This document shows positions 11,601-26,600 of a stretch of 64,000 bases of DNA, piece by piece. A program made the position numbers and the translations under genes. The notes below the pieces were generated by a model that worked only from the letters and a program-made list of their open reading frames with translations, ran no database searches and was not told where the DNA came from. The stretch's first letter is position 1. Each line of letters opens with the position of its first letter. The stretch spans positions 124,001-188,000 of the forward strand of contig JAGVSM010003758.1 in NCBI GenBank assembly GCA_022494885.1, read 5' to 3'. Origin of the DNA: Micrasema longulum. Taxonomy: Eukaryota > Arthropoda > Insecta > Trichoptera > Brachycentridae.

Positions 11601-14600
11601 CGGGTTACGCAGAGGGCGGCTGGCCTTCTCCACTCCCTGATGAATCAATATTTATTTATTTTATTTTAGGGTGATCATACAGCATACATGTATAATAATA
11701 ATAATATGCGTACAATAAATATTTTTTAATAAAAAGCTAGACTAAAAATATGATTATGAGTTGGTGTTTATTTTGTAGAACTCTTATTTGAGTTAGGAAC
11801 ACCGCCTTTTTAGGGCATTTTCAAATTAAGAATTGTCTGATTATGCCAAAAAAAATATGTAGAGTCAATCAGTGTTTGGTTCAAAGGAATGTTTATGTGT
11901 AGATATTTGAGTGATGTTTTTGTGTCCGTGTGGATAAGATATGCGCATAAACATAATTGAGAGAATAGATTGCTGTGTGTCCAAAAACAAGTTACGAATT
12001 GGAATTTGCCAAATCATCTTTTCTCACTGAGCATCTTTTTTAAAAGGACATAAAGTATCCAGGAATCAAATATTTATTTCGTATTCATAATCAACCTAAA
12101 TAGAAATGAAAAAGTTTTTTACAAAAGAATATGGATGTCTAGGTATTAACAGTGCTTATGATAAAATTCCTAGAAAGTTGAATATGCTAGTCTACGATTG
12201 GATAAATTGGGCACTCAAAATATTTACAATATTTATTCTACTACTACTATCATCTTGCCATTTCCCATTTCGTAGGGGTAGACAGAGAGGATGGACTGCC
12301 ACACACGTCTATCCTGGCATGCATTCCTAGCTTCTTCCATACATGCTCTTTGGTTGTGTCAGTTTTTGACTTCACGAAAGCATATTTTTTCTATATTATG
12401 TATATATTATCATTTATTTAGTTTCCTAGTACATATTAGTAATGTAGCGTAAGGGAAATAAACATAATTTTATCTTTTATTTGTTACTAAATTTGTATAA
12501 ACCACTTAATTTTTTTAATTACACTTTGACCGGTTTCGAGGTTACTACCTCATCGTCAGGAATTTAACTAACTTATAATTACACGCGTTGCTATTTATAT
12601 AATAAAATATTGTATGAAAGAGACAGAAAATTGAAAGAAAGAGAGAGAAAGAAGATAAAATAAATCATAACGGGAATAGTTTTAAAAGAGGACTCGAAGT
12701 TAAATTTGATTGATTATTTATTATTTGAAGTTTTTGATTAATGGCTTTACTAATTTCTAATCGTTCTAAATTATCTAAACGAAAACCATTTTTATTGACA
12801 TGCAAAATTTCTACACACGTTTCGTGTAATTATAAGTTAGTTAAATTCCTGACGATGAGGTAGTAACCTCGAAACCGGTCGAAGTGTAATTAAAAAAATT
12901 AAGTGGTTTATACAAATTTATAAACAAATAAGTGTAAAATGTCATACCACAAAGTGAAAAATGTTTTTGATAACAATAATATAATTTTATCTGTCTAATA
13001 AACCATAAGTAAATTTCTTTGTTCAATATAATAAGTAGATCGATGATTAGAAGGTAGCAGCCTTACCTTGGAGAATACTAAGAATCGATTAAAGTAAACT
13101 TTGCAAGTTATCACAAATATATTTTTGCTTTCAAAATATCTAAGTAATTATACATATATTCCATCTAACCTTTTTGACATCATCTTCAACGATTGGTGGT
13201 GTAATCTGAACATCTGGAGAATCGCACTCGGGAATTACAGGAACACCAATTAAATTAGATTCATCTTGACCATCGACACAAGATTTGGATGGAGTTGTTA
13301 AATTTGGCATAGATGGCAACATGTTGTTTTCAACTTCTTGAATTTCGTTGAATAATTTAGCTCGGACCCTCCAAGCAATATGTGATTTTAATTTGTGTTT
13401 TTGATTACTTTTTTTGAGAAAGAGAGCTTTCCTTTCTCTGTTGATTTTAAACAAATGTTTTAGCTTAGAAAGTACAGTTCTTAATGTAAAATGTTCATTA
13501 TTGTATTCATATTTATAAGAAGAGAATAATTCAATTTCTTCTGGATTAGATTGGTCTTGTTCATCAACACTCGAGGTATCACCTGTTAGATCGTGCGATG
13601 GAAACGGAACATGTTCGATTATCAGTTCTTCTTGTTTAATGTGTTCATTCTGTTCTGGATCAGTAATACTTGAATTTTCCGTCAAATCTAATACATTCGG
13701 TTGGCTCCACTCGAGAATAACAGACTCGGAAGTGATTTCCTTGCCACAATTAGCACTACAGACAGGATTCGGTTTATTTTTAACAGTTTTTTTGAAAAAT
13801 TGCGTCAGCAAAGTTTGGTTCTTCGGAAGTTCTTCATCTTCGATGCTGCACCCAGAGTGGCAGCAGGTTCTATCAACATTAGAACAACGATTTTTGTCGG
13901 CGTTATTCTTTTTTGTGGAATTTGAAACTTGTTCCGGTTGTTTAGGAGGCGAACTTGGCGGGGAATTCGAGGGCGAATTACCAGAAATTAAATTTATAGA
14001 TTCGCAAGAGTTAGATGATTCGTCACTGGAAATAATAAACTGGGGTATTTCGTTGCTGATTGGCTTTTGACTGTGTGTCTGCGCAAGTTGAGGGATTATC
14101 GGCGGCTCTGTTCTGTTGTCCGATCGAACAGCGGGAGTAACACACTGTTGGGAGATGAACTGTCCGCCATTTACGTTAAGAGCGGGACTCTGTACATTGT
14201 TGTTAATGAAAAGCTGACCGTCTCGTAAAACTAGAGATAGAGCAGGAATCGGTCTCGTATTTGTAATCAATGGAGAGCTTATAGAACTATTATTCAAGTT
14301 AACCATATGAACAGCGCCATCATTTGTGATTGCAGGTATTGTGGTGGTTCTATTTGTAATCAATGGAGAGCGTATAGAACTATTATCCAAGTTGACCATA
14401 TGAATAGCGCCATCGCTTGTAATTGCAGGTATTCTGGTGGTTGTATTTGTGCAGGTTTCAGTAGGTTTGTGTTGTGTCGGTATACCGACCTTGTTGTGTA
14501 AGCTATTCCCTAAATCCCGGTCAACAATGGGACTAAACACATACTGATTCGAACCAACAGGCTTAACATGATAATAAGCATTGTTTAGTTTGTTAGGTGT

Positions 14601-17600
14601 ATTTTGGTCTTGTAAAATATCTTTAGATGGAGTTACCCCATGATTCGGTTGCGATAAAATCGGAGTCTGATAATTTGCATTATTACTATTGCGGATTTGG
14701 CTGTTTTCTATTAATGGACTTATCAATAGAGTATTAGGGTCCACGAATAGTTGCGTTGTCGCGTTACTACTATCCAAATGTGCGGGGCAATTTTTCTTAC
14801 TTTCAAGTGTTGCTGACAGTGCTCCTAACCTTTCAACTATCTGTAAAATAAACGTAATATTGATTTTTTATGAAAAATAAACATGTAACATTTAAAAAAT
14901 ATATAATAAAAATGAATAAAACAGTACAAATTTGATAATAATTCTCATTCGCATCACTCACTCATTCACCAATTACAGCTTGTTTTGACATTTAGTTTAA
15001 TGTTGCCAGCGGAAGAAAAAAGTACTTATCCGAAAAAATTTAAAACTTTGACCATAGGTCGTATAAAATTAAATATTATTATGAATAATATTACATATAC
15101 AAGGAGCATGTAAAATGTATCAGTGCTTAATTTAAACAAAAAAAACCTCAGAAAAAGACATTATATCAGTATAATTAAAATCATTATCAGACAGAAGTCA
15201 AATATATATTTTTTTGCTATAAAATTTTTAAAACATTTTAAGAAATTTTGTATTTATTTATTTGCTTATCTCACTAACACTTTTTTATTATGTCTCAGAA
15301 AAGGGTGAAATCTATTTTTTTAAAATACAAACTAGGTAGGTATGCGTTTAATACAAAATACATGTAAACACACATAGATGTTTGAGTCACATAACATAAA
15401 ATAAGTAAAACTGTTATTTTAATGGGGTCAGGTCGTTTGGCTACCATGCAAGAGGTCTCGGGTTTGATTTCCGACATGGTGGATATGAAATATTTATTAA
15501 AAAGGGTGTTTTCACATTAGAGTATTTCAGAGTCCCTGGACCGGCACCTGGGATGCTATCCTGAACCACTCTCGTGGCAAGAGAAAGCAGTTTTTTACTA
15601 GGGTCGGAAAGAGAATGATGATAATATATTAAATTACATATGTAATATTACAATCCGGCTTTTTTGTATAAATATTAAGACCCAGACGAGCAGTTTTCCT
15701 GTTGTTTGTAAATAATGTCCCGAAGAACACCAACAGATTTTTTAAGAAGAACCGCATTATCTGTGTACTCCAAGTCGCACAACTTTAGGAGGGAGTTCAC
15801 TTCTATGCCTCAATCAGGTGGTACTGATTTGCATAAGATAAAATCCATCAATTTGAGGAATAAGAATGGTGCAACGATGCAGCCTTGCCTTACTAGAGTG
15901 GAGACCTTGAACCAAATAGTTAAAGAGCTTCCGATTCTCACACGACTATTGTTGTCTATGTGGAGCGCCTTTATAACAGCAACAATCTTGGAAGGAATAC
16001 CGTACGCATCGAGAATTTTCCAGAGTGATGGTCGATGTGGACTATCAAATGTTTTCTCGTAGTCAATGAAGCAACACGAAAGAGGTGAGTTCATTTCATT
16101 GCTCTGTTGGAAAATGCATCTTGAAAAATATAATTATGTTTGTACTACTTGAAGATCAAATATATATGAATCATATAAAATAAATTGGCACTCAAAGGTA
16201 TCAAAAGATCATTTTGATAAAGTGGCCAACTTTCCTATTGCACGCATCTCTATTTAACTTTAATAAAAGTTGATGGAATGACAAGTTTAACAAGAGTGGT
16301 TTAATTATTTTAATTTTTAAAAATCTAGCTACACTAATATTTTTTTTAATGTAATGATAATTATATGATATGATAGGCATTCTTTGAAAAGAACTGTTTT
16401 AATGCATACAGGACAGAGGTTCCACAGAGATAATATGCTAAATAAATAAAAATAATACATCATTAATAGTGATGACAAGAGATTTTCACAAAATGTATAA
16501 CTTACGTTATTTTTAACCCTTGATGTTGGATTCAAATATAATCGCCAAGCTTTTGGAAGATCAGTGAGTGGATGATCTCTAGGGGTCTTGGACGGATCAA
16601 AAGGTATAATCGTATGCTCTGTCTTAGGAGCACACCCATGTTTAAAATAATACTGAAAAACACAATATTTATTATTCTTTAGAAACAGCTCTGCAAACTT
16701 ACTACTTGCAAATAAATGAGTTTATTTATACACATTACATGCATTTAGAATTTTTATTGAGACCATTTTTTAAACACAATTGTTCTTTTGTCAAGGCATA
16801 CAAATAAACAAATGAAATAATCTTAAATTCATAAACAATTTCAAATATTTTAACCTTGTAATCCCACAGGAATTATTATTGACGCAAACTAGTGAATCCC
16901 ACTCGAGAAGGGATAGCTTATGATGACATGTCATTTATTGGTTTGTGTAATCACTTCACAAATTGCGTGACATTCACCATTTTGTCTACATTTGAACATT
17001 CATATTTCATCAATTCTGAAATCTGTTATTTTTTGTGAAGTAAAAGGGCTGATATTAATAACAACATATCGAAAATTTGAAGAAATGTGGATATTTAATC
17101 TTGGACCAAAAGGTGAATGTTACACAGTGTGTAAAGAGATTATTTAAACTGGCCAATGACTGTTCTGTAGATGACTATACTTTTATATTTTCATCTCAAA
17201 AATTATTCTAATTTAGAACCGGTTAAAATGTGTGTTACCTTTTTTACTAGGTTTTTGTGCTTAAAAAAGTCAAGAAGCTTGACTTACCTTGACTGGGTTA
17301 TCTGAATCTTGGCGTTTAAGTAGTCTGATTCGACTAGTTAGAGCACTTTCTCCACGAGAACGAATTATGTATGTGGAAATTAGTCCGGCAAGTTTTTTGA
17401 ATCGATGACTTGGAATAATTTTATTGTAAAGTTTAGGATTTGCATTTATGTATTCATTAAATTGCTCGATGCCTAAAGCAATTAAGCTAAAAAAAGAAAT
17501 GAGAGTTAATGGAATAAGTAAACACACATGGATATTTTGACATATTATATACATTGTGGCAGCACCAATACATTGTATGTCAAAAAATAATATTCTTGTC

Positions 17601-20600
17601 TACCAACCCAGTGAACTACATTGCAAGAAGACTGACATTAAAAACTAATGACAGAATTAATCTGAATTACACATTACTCACACAAAGGCAGCTGAGAAAA
17701 TGAGAATGTTTCTTGTCTCTCTTGTAAAGATATATTTATTTGATATACAGCCTATTGCAGTTGCCAAGACATAGTTATCATTCCAACTCAACACCAGACC
17801 ATTGCTTTCAAATAGTTGTAACAATATTATTGGAATATTGGAAATTGTTGATTTACGCAATTCAATGAATATGTATGTATACGAAATAAATAATTACATA
17901 TAAAAAAGACAAAGGATATGTGAGGCATAAGGGGGCGTAACAGGAGCATTTCTAAATAAATATATTCTTTTGCCATTTAATAAACTAAGCACTTTTTTAT
18001 TTTTAAAAGAAGCAGATTTTACAATAAAATTGTAACTATGAAATTCTTTTATGCTCAAAAATATAATTTTGGTACTATGACACACATATAGTTCTCAACT
18101 AAATTATGCCTTTAAATGAAATGTTTATTTATAAACTGTAGCCTATTGAAATGTCCAAATGTTTGCAGTAAAGGCTGGAGGCTGGATTGAAATTTATTAC
18201 AACAGAGAGGGAACACATTTGAAATATAGGCAGAATGGTTAATGCTACAGTGTGTAAAGTGGCCGCTTAAACCAGACAATGACAAATCATAAGCCCTGTA
18301 AATGCCAAGACTTCCACATTTCCTTCTCAAAAATGTTTTCCCTCTCTGTTGCAATAAATTTCATATCAATATGTTTATCAATAAAAATATACTAACTGAT
18401 CCTCTGAGGCTGAGTATTCACACTTGCCAACCATCTCCGCCCTAAATGGATTGAATGGTAACAAGTGTGGGTAGATGAACACATTACTATTAACAACTGT
18501 TTCAAAATATTCCTTAGGAAATTTCATGTAATACACTGAACTCTGTTCATGCCGTTTGATTCTGAAATAAAATAACATCAAAATTATAAATCCACAGACC
18601 ATCATCCCAAAAATTATATTCTCTGGCCATAAAAATAAGCAAAAATTAAATACTTACAGTTTTGGCATACTAAGTAGAAAAAATTTACAAGCATGATAAA
18701 AAGATTAATATTATAGGCTGATAAAATCAGTCTTCACCAGTCAGCTAGTGATTGTCTCTGGCCTAAAAAAGTTTCCTTTAAATTAACTATAAAAATCTTA
18801 TGTGCTATTTTTTTCAAAAAGCATTCTTCTAAAAATATATTTATTGTACTTACGCTTTTAGATTTTCATTCACTATAAACCTGTAAGGCAAAAAAGCATT
18901 AATTTATTAATTATTAATTTAAATCAAGTTTATTCAGTAACGCAGAAAGAAAAAATCACAAGACTCCTATGAACTCTGGTGGCAGTTGATATAGTTTAGT
19001 TAAGTTTAAAATTAATGAGTAGTCAAAATAATTTTAATTAATTACAAATCTAGTTTTCCCTACATACAGGAAAAATAAATCAACACATCTAACTAATAAT
19101 GTTGTATCTACAAAATAGGCAAAAATGAATGACTAAAATAGCATCATCATTTACGTCAAATAAAGTCGGTTGGACTTTTTGTATTTTATTGTGTTGTCTG
19201 AAGGAGTACGACTAAATTAATAGACTGAAAATGTTGTGAGCATTGCCCGTGCGCTGTGAAAAAACTGTATTCTGGACAAGAGAATAGGGTTATTTTTACG
19301 CTGATATATATTAAAGCTTTTTATTCAACACAACACGTTGTGAATGTCTGGAATAAAAATTGCCACACCTACAAAACCACCACTGTAAAATACATATGTA
19401 ATTTCTAATGAACCGGTGTTGGAAAGAATATTTTTAAAAAGTAGAGGAAGTTTCTAAACTAATAAGTTAAATTTAAGATGGTAAAATAAACATTTTAAAA
19501 AGTAAAAAAAACTTACTGCATCATGTCTCTCATTTCTTGAGTGTCTTCTAGGAGCATACTTTGCCATTTCTTACACAGTTCAATTGCAGGTAGAAGATTG
19601 CATGGGATAAAAGCTGAATTAGGCTTGTTGGCTCCCAATTCTTTTAGTTCATTCTAATTGAAAAAATATTACATGTTAAATGCGTGTATATATTTCAGCG
19701 CTTACTTTAATTATCGAAAGTGTAAATCCATGAGAAGCTCAATTTGAATTAGTAGACCCCATAGTGTAACGGTTAAGACGTATGCTACATGGACGGGATT
19801 CCGAGTACTCTAGATTACAATAATGAAATGTCACTTCTCTCAAGCCTGTACTGTGATTTTGTGCAACTTGGTCGGTCAGTTGTGGTGCAAACAATATACA
19901 CATTGTAACTGAGCAAGTCCTAAATTGTTATTTGTAAGTTGAGTGTGCAGAAATATTCTTTACAACAATAGCAGCATACCTCTATCATTATTTTTGTTAC
20001 ATTAAAACAATATGATTAGTAAGTCTTCCTTTTTTAGGTGCCAGTGAAATATTGGAGTGCTAAACATCTTTTTAAATAAATATTTCATGTCAGGAATTGA
20101 ACCTAAGACGTTTTGCACAGGAAAATGTGCTAACCAATAAACCACCAATTTAACCAATAAACATGAGTTTGAAAAATAAATAAATCTAAAGATTACCAAA
20201 TATTCCATTTGCTTTGGTCCATGTTTCCATAGCTCCGGGTGGCCGTGAAGTTGCAGGAAACACTGCGTCACTATTTGAACATGCTGTCTCATTTGTTGGT
20301 CGAGAATTTGATGTTGTTTGGGTGTTAAATCTACGACCTCTTCAACATCACTATCATCGTCATTTTGACTACATTTTTCAACAACAGGAGTTGGTTCATT
20401 CTTTATAATCTTATCAGTTACAGTTGTTATTAATTCAACTGAGGATGAAATGACACGTCTCTCATTATCTAAGACTTCCACCTTGATGCTTAGAGGAGCC
20501 GTTACCGGAACCCTTTTTGCAACTGTGACAGATCCAGTTTCCACTTTGACATTTGGTGGTGTTTGAGTCTTATTCATCTGTTCAATATTTTCAGCAGTTA

Positions 20601-23600
20601 AACTAATATTTTGAGCTATTTCATCGATGCAATTCTTTTCCTCAATTGAATTGTGTTGCAAAATGTGCTAAAAAGTTTGAATTAATGAAAAAATATCCCA
20701 ATAAAATTCTCAATAATATTGAAACCTGACTGTAAACATAAATTTCAGTTTTAAAAAAGGAAGAATCTCTTTATAATCTAGATACTTAAATGATTTTTAC
20801 ATTGTATGTTTACTTATGCATTTTTATTAAAAGTATGATATAATTTAATTGTGATTTATTGTGTATTAAACTAATGTCAAGAACACAGTAGCTTTTTTTA
20901 TTTTATTCTAAATTTTTTTTTTACATTAGACTAGGTGTTAGTGGGGTTTCAAATAGACAAATTGTTGCCTGTTCTACGAGTTTTAAGTAGCAAATGTTTT
21001 AAAATTATAGTTGCTATGATTGTATTTTTTTAAGTAATCAATGTGGATAGTGACAAAGTAAAAAGTAATTACAGAGGATTGGCTAATGTCTAGCAATTTT
21101 ATCGGCGAATTCTTTACGGGAGTTTGCAAACTTGCATTAGGAGATAAATTCATTGGCGGCATATGTGAGTTGGAAGCCATCATCATAGGTTCTTGAATGC
21201 CAAAAACATCTTCAATATCGAAAAGTTCTGCGACCAAATCATTTAGTTCTTTTCTGGATACTTTAACTGCTTTGTCTTCTCGTAACTCCTCCAAATCCAC
21301 TGCAAATAATTGGGGTATATTAATCAGAAAGTAGAATTATGATATTCACAAGATGCAAAACGTAGTTTTAAATGTATGTTTGTACCCATTTCTGATTCTG
21401 CCGAAGCATTATACTCCGGATCATTCGCTTCGTCGTCATTTGTAGGCTCTGGCGGAGCTGGAAAAGAAATAATAATTGACTAAAGTAAATGACATGGTTA
21501 TTGTAATAAATAAATAATTAAGAAGTTTCAGTTTAAGTAAACCAAGCTGATTAATGCATTCAAGCAGTGTATAAATGATTATTGCAATTTTGTCAAGTTG
21601 TAATAATTTTTTAGAATTTAGAATAATTATTTTAAAAATTCTCCGGGAAGTGAGTATTTTTAATCAATAGCTACAATAATATAATTATAAAATTAATGAA
21701 TTATAAGAAACTGACTTTCAGGATTAATAAATTCTGCTAAAAATTCACTCCAGTCATTGTCCATAGGATAGGCCTCAACATCGTCAGGGGGAACGAACGA
21801 GTTCTCTATTTCTTCAATAGCTTGATCACTGAGACACAGTTTAGATCTTGTTCTGAGTGCAATTGTTGGTTCACTCTTCTCATCAGGATTCGTGACATCC
21901 TACAAAATATATAATGTATGGAAAGGTTAACTTAATATTCACCTAAACAATGAAAATAGTTTGAGGACGGAGGAACATTATCTTTAATGTAGAAAAAGTC
22001 ATATTTAAATTGTAAAAGAACAAATAAAATAAAATACTATCGGCTCTCCAAAATTTAATTTTGATGTCCCCTTTCGCGTGACAAGAAATAAATATTTATT
22101 CCATCTGCCAGTTTGTAGCACTAACTATGCACAACACTCTTTCCTCTATCATTCTTGTTCAAATTATAATGTATTTTTTTTCATCTATTAATATATTTAT
22201 CAACACCTTAATTTATTTAAAAATAAATTACGATTCATCCTATCTGGCTGTGATACACTCCCACTTGCTTTTAAATGATGCCCAGGCTTACACACAAATT
22301 AACATTTACTCTCACAAAAATACATACCCTCTTACACATATATATTTATATATATGCTCTAAAGATAAAAAATCTCCATCTTAGAACAGGCTGAGCCATG
22401 TTAGATGGAGACTATCATAAACAGAGAATACTCCGTTTTCATTTTACATTAATTAGTTTTATATAGATTCCCTGTTATTAAGTTTGTATACTAATATTTT
22501 GCAATAAATTTATAAAATAAAATAATAAATATACACGCACGCACATGTTTAAGAATGCACCATCATTTAATATGTATGATTATTATTTTGAAACTTCGCT
22601 GGTCTGTCTTTCAACCTTACCTTTATGTTATTTCATTATTGTTAATTGTATATTTTTATTTTTAAAATTTAAAAAATGGTCTGAGACACGTAAACCACAA
22701 TAGTTCAAATACAGCTATAGGCAACAGATTTAAGATATTTAATATGATGTAGTAATTGGCAGTGCACAATAGAGTTTTAGTCCCAACACTTATGTATGGA
22801 AGTGAAATGTGAAACCGGCAGAGGAAAGCAGAGTGGACGCGATCGAAATGCGATTTCTTGGATGTTTATTTATTTATTTATTGTGGATAACTTATATAGC
22901 GCCATTTTCGTAATAAAATACCTCAAGGGCGCTTAACATGGTGATTCTATTGTTAAGTTAATTTAATTGAAGCTTTTAAATTTGTAATTTAATTGAAATA
23001 ATTTATTTTGTTGTCACGTGCTACGGATTTATTAAAATGATTTAGAGAACAAGTGGGTTTTAAGTTTTTTCCGAAACATCACTTCACTTTCACAGCCTCG
23101 CACCTCTGCTGGGAGAGCATTCCATGCCATAGGGCCTGCGACCGCAAATGCGCGTTCACCTAAATTTAGTGCGCTGTTTGCGTAGAGGTATAATAACTTT
23201 TCCTCTCGCCGTAGACGTAGCTGATCTAAGCGTGAGACGCCTGTCAGCTAGTTCATCTGGAATGCATAGTTCCCTTAGATATTCCGGAGCAGAGTTGTGC
23301 AGTGACTTATACATAAGCCAACAGAGTTTGTATTCGACCCTCTGTGGAAAACGTAGCCAGTGTAGTTCCCGAAGTAGTGGAGTGATATGACTGAACTTAG
23401 AGATTCCGAAAATAAGTCTCGCTGCGGCATTCAATACAGATTGTAGGCGAGTCATTTTGTTCATTGGTAGACCTGCATAGATACCATTACAATAATCGAC
23501 TCTAGACACTACAAACGCATTTATTAATTGACGGGCGGCATCAACCGGCAAATTTTTGCGTATGCATTTAATTTGTCTCAGCTGGTAGAAGCATGAACTT

Positions 23601-26600
23601 ATCGTTCTACTAATTTGAGCGTCAAGAGATAGGTCAGAATTGAGTAAAACTCCCAGTAGTTTAACGGTGGGTAAAACGGCACTCCCTACATTGGGTAGAG
23701 CCGTATCCTGGATCAAATTCTGTCGTCTGGCTGAAGCCACCCACAGTTGTTCAGTTTTTGATGGGTTTAATGTTAGTCTGTTTTCAGCCATCCAGTTTCC
23801 TATTTTCTTGATGCATCCATCAATTAAATTGACAAGCACACTTCTCTCGCCTGGTTTGCAATAAAAATAAATCTGCGTATCATCTGCATAGCAGTGCGAT
23901 GTGTGGGATATCAATGAATAACAGGGTTACGAATTATGATATCAGGTGGGAGTGCAAATCTGAGACAAGTATAATTGACAAGATTAAGAAAGGACCATTT
24001 AGATGGTTTGGTTGTGAAGAACAAATGGATGATGAAAGAATGTTAAAACAGATATAAATGGAGAGAATGAATGGTGACATAGGGAGAGGACGACCAAGAA
24101 AGACGTGGCATGATCAAATAAATAAATAAACAAAAATCTCATGGTCTCTCTGGTCATGTCAAAAGTAGGCACAACTGAAGACCATGTATGACAAGATTTA
24201 TGAATGCGGATACAGCTAGGAATGTATATCAGGGTAGAGGTATGGCGGCCCACCCTCTCTGTCTACCCCTACGTGGAAATGGTGTAATGGTAGTAGTAGT
24301 CAACAAAACATGCAGGGGGAAATCATTGTGACCATTTTGTATCTCTCTATAAGGTTTCCACACTTCCTTTGTTTTTACAATAAAGCTAATTTTTATATTT
24401 TTTCTTATTTAGTTTATAAGAGAAAAAAATAATCATTTACCTTTGGTACTTTAAAAACACCATCTTCTGTGTACTTTATTGGGCTGAGATCGAAATCTAT
24501 TGATCCGGGAGTTTTGGGAGTCCGAGGTTGGGAATCCGCATCAGACAAGGATCCGAGAGTATCTCTCTCATCATCGCTACCATCCTTAAGGAAAAAAAAT
24601 ACAGGCAATGTGAAACTTTTTAATATCCATAATGCAAAGAGAGATGAAAATATATAAATTAAACTGAGAAACTAAGAAAATATACATATCTTCAAGATAA
24701 ACTTTGTATGCTGTAAGGGTAAAGAAAATTACAAAAAATAAATATTATAGAAACATTACAATTGTGAACATTTTGAGTGGTAAGTCCTTTATTATTCTTT
24801 GTTTTTTCACCCTTAATTTAAACAAGTAACAGATTATATTTTATAAATAGATAAAATCCTGAGGGTATTGAAAAAAAAAGACTTTGACATATTAATAACT
24901 ACATCAGGATTACTCATCCCCGATTACTCATCCCCGGGAGTCATTTTTTGAACTAAATACTTCAAAATAGCTGAAACTACTCAAAAAGGTCCAAATATGT
25001 ATTAATTGTGATTAGTTATATCAAATGATTCTCATTTAAAAGACATACGAGTTATTTCACACCAGGACAAATTTGTACCATCAGGGAGCAAAGGGTTAAT
25101 ACAGTTATATTCAATCGTCTGTAAAATAAATTCAAATTTTTCATAAAATTTGAAGTACCATTGTTGGAAACCTGTAATTGAACATATCTAAAATTATATT
25201 TGATATAAATATTCCGTTTTCAATACAGAAAATAAAATTTTACTTTATAGACAATTGAAGACAACTCTGTTAACTTTCCACTGTAATACGGGACCTAAGT
25301 GAGATCTCTTGCCTTATACGTTAACCTGTCAAGTAGGCACGAGTAACTCGAGATCATTTTTTGAGAGAAATTTGAGCTGCAGCTCAACAGCTCAAAGCAT
25401 TCGAACAGTTTTTTCGAACCGGTTTAAAATTGAGTTACCCATGCCTAGTCAAGTAATGCTGGCTGCAGTTATTTTTTGTAACATAAATAAATACCAGAAA
25501 TATTATATACAGATTCTCCATATTTAATTATGCTGTAAGTTTGTTTGGCTCTTGATTGAAAATAAATATGTATTACGTGCTCATCTGGAGTAGGCTGGTA
25601 CTCTTCATCCGATTCTTCATCAGGTAGATCCTTCTCTATCAATTTAGTAACTTCGGGAGATGTAACTTTCATGACCTTGACAGGAGTCAGCGGGAGAGGC
25701 CATGTCATGTCTGGGGTAATTTTTTTAAGCTCTCTAAAAAAGACAATAATCAACAAGTATAAAATGAATTCGAAGCACTAGCTTTGTGATTTTACATGTT
25801 GAACAATTTATTCATTCAATGTGAGTGTTTTTACTCATAATAAAACATAGTTAAACTGTGCATCAACATTAAAGTATGTAATTATCATTATCGTATTTTC
25901 CTAATGAACATTTGTAAGGCACTACATCGGTACATTGACACCGGATTTTTTTTTAAAGAAAATTTGATTCACCCACAAATAAAGACATTGAAAATAACAA
26001 AGAAAAAATATTATCGAATCGAAGCCAATAAAAAGAGAGAAAAACGAAGCTAGAACCGATAATTGAAAAAGGTGTTATAAATAAACATTCTTCTTTTTTT
26101 AAATTTGCAGTTTATTAAAAATGTATTGAAAAAACGTATCGATAAAAGTGAAGAAAAATGTGTATGATGAATATTATGTAAAATCTAAACTATCTTATAT
26201 GATTCCATCATGGGGTACAGAAGCTCAAAGAAATATAAATAGACAAGTGCACCTCCGAAAAAAATCAATTTCAAAAATGACATATGACATACCATAACGA
26301 ATGGAAACTGCAACAGACTTAGGTACTGGCTCAAAGTTGTTTATGACATAAAAAGTATACTACCCTTCAGGACATTAATATCACTCGCTCACTGAATCGA
26401 TTATATCTAACAAAGTGCATGTTTGGAGTCTCACTTTCCAGTCTCATCTGGGTAAAATTTATGATATTCAGGTGAGACTGTTGAGGGAAATTGCACCGAA
26501 TAGCGTAATCCGTGAGGTGAAACATATGGGCAAGGGTGTGCATTTTAAATTCTGTAATATCCTGCCGGTAAAAGAACTTTGTGACTTTAAATTGATTGTA

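Noticed and set aside
13639..14070. 143-codon plus-strand frame
   Set aside because: It is antisense to the large GON4L exon 15, with no start context or homology; shadow frame.
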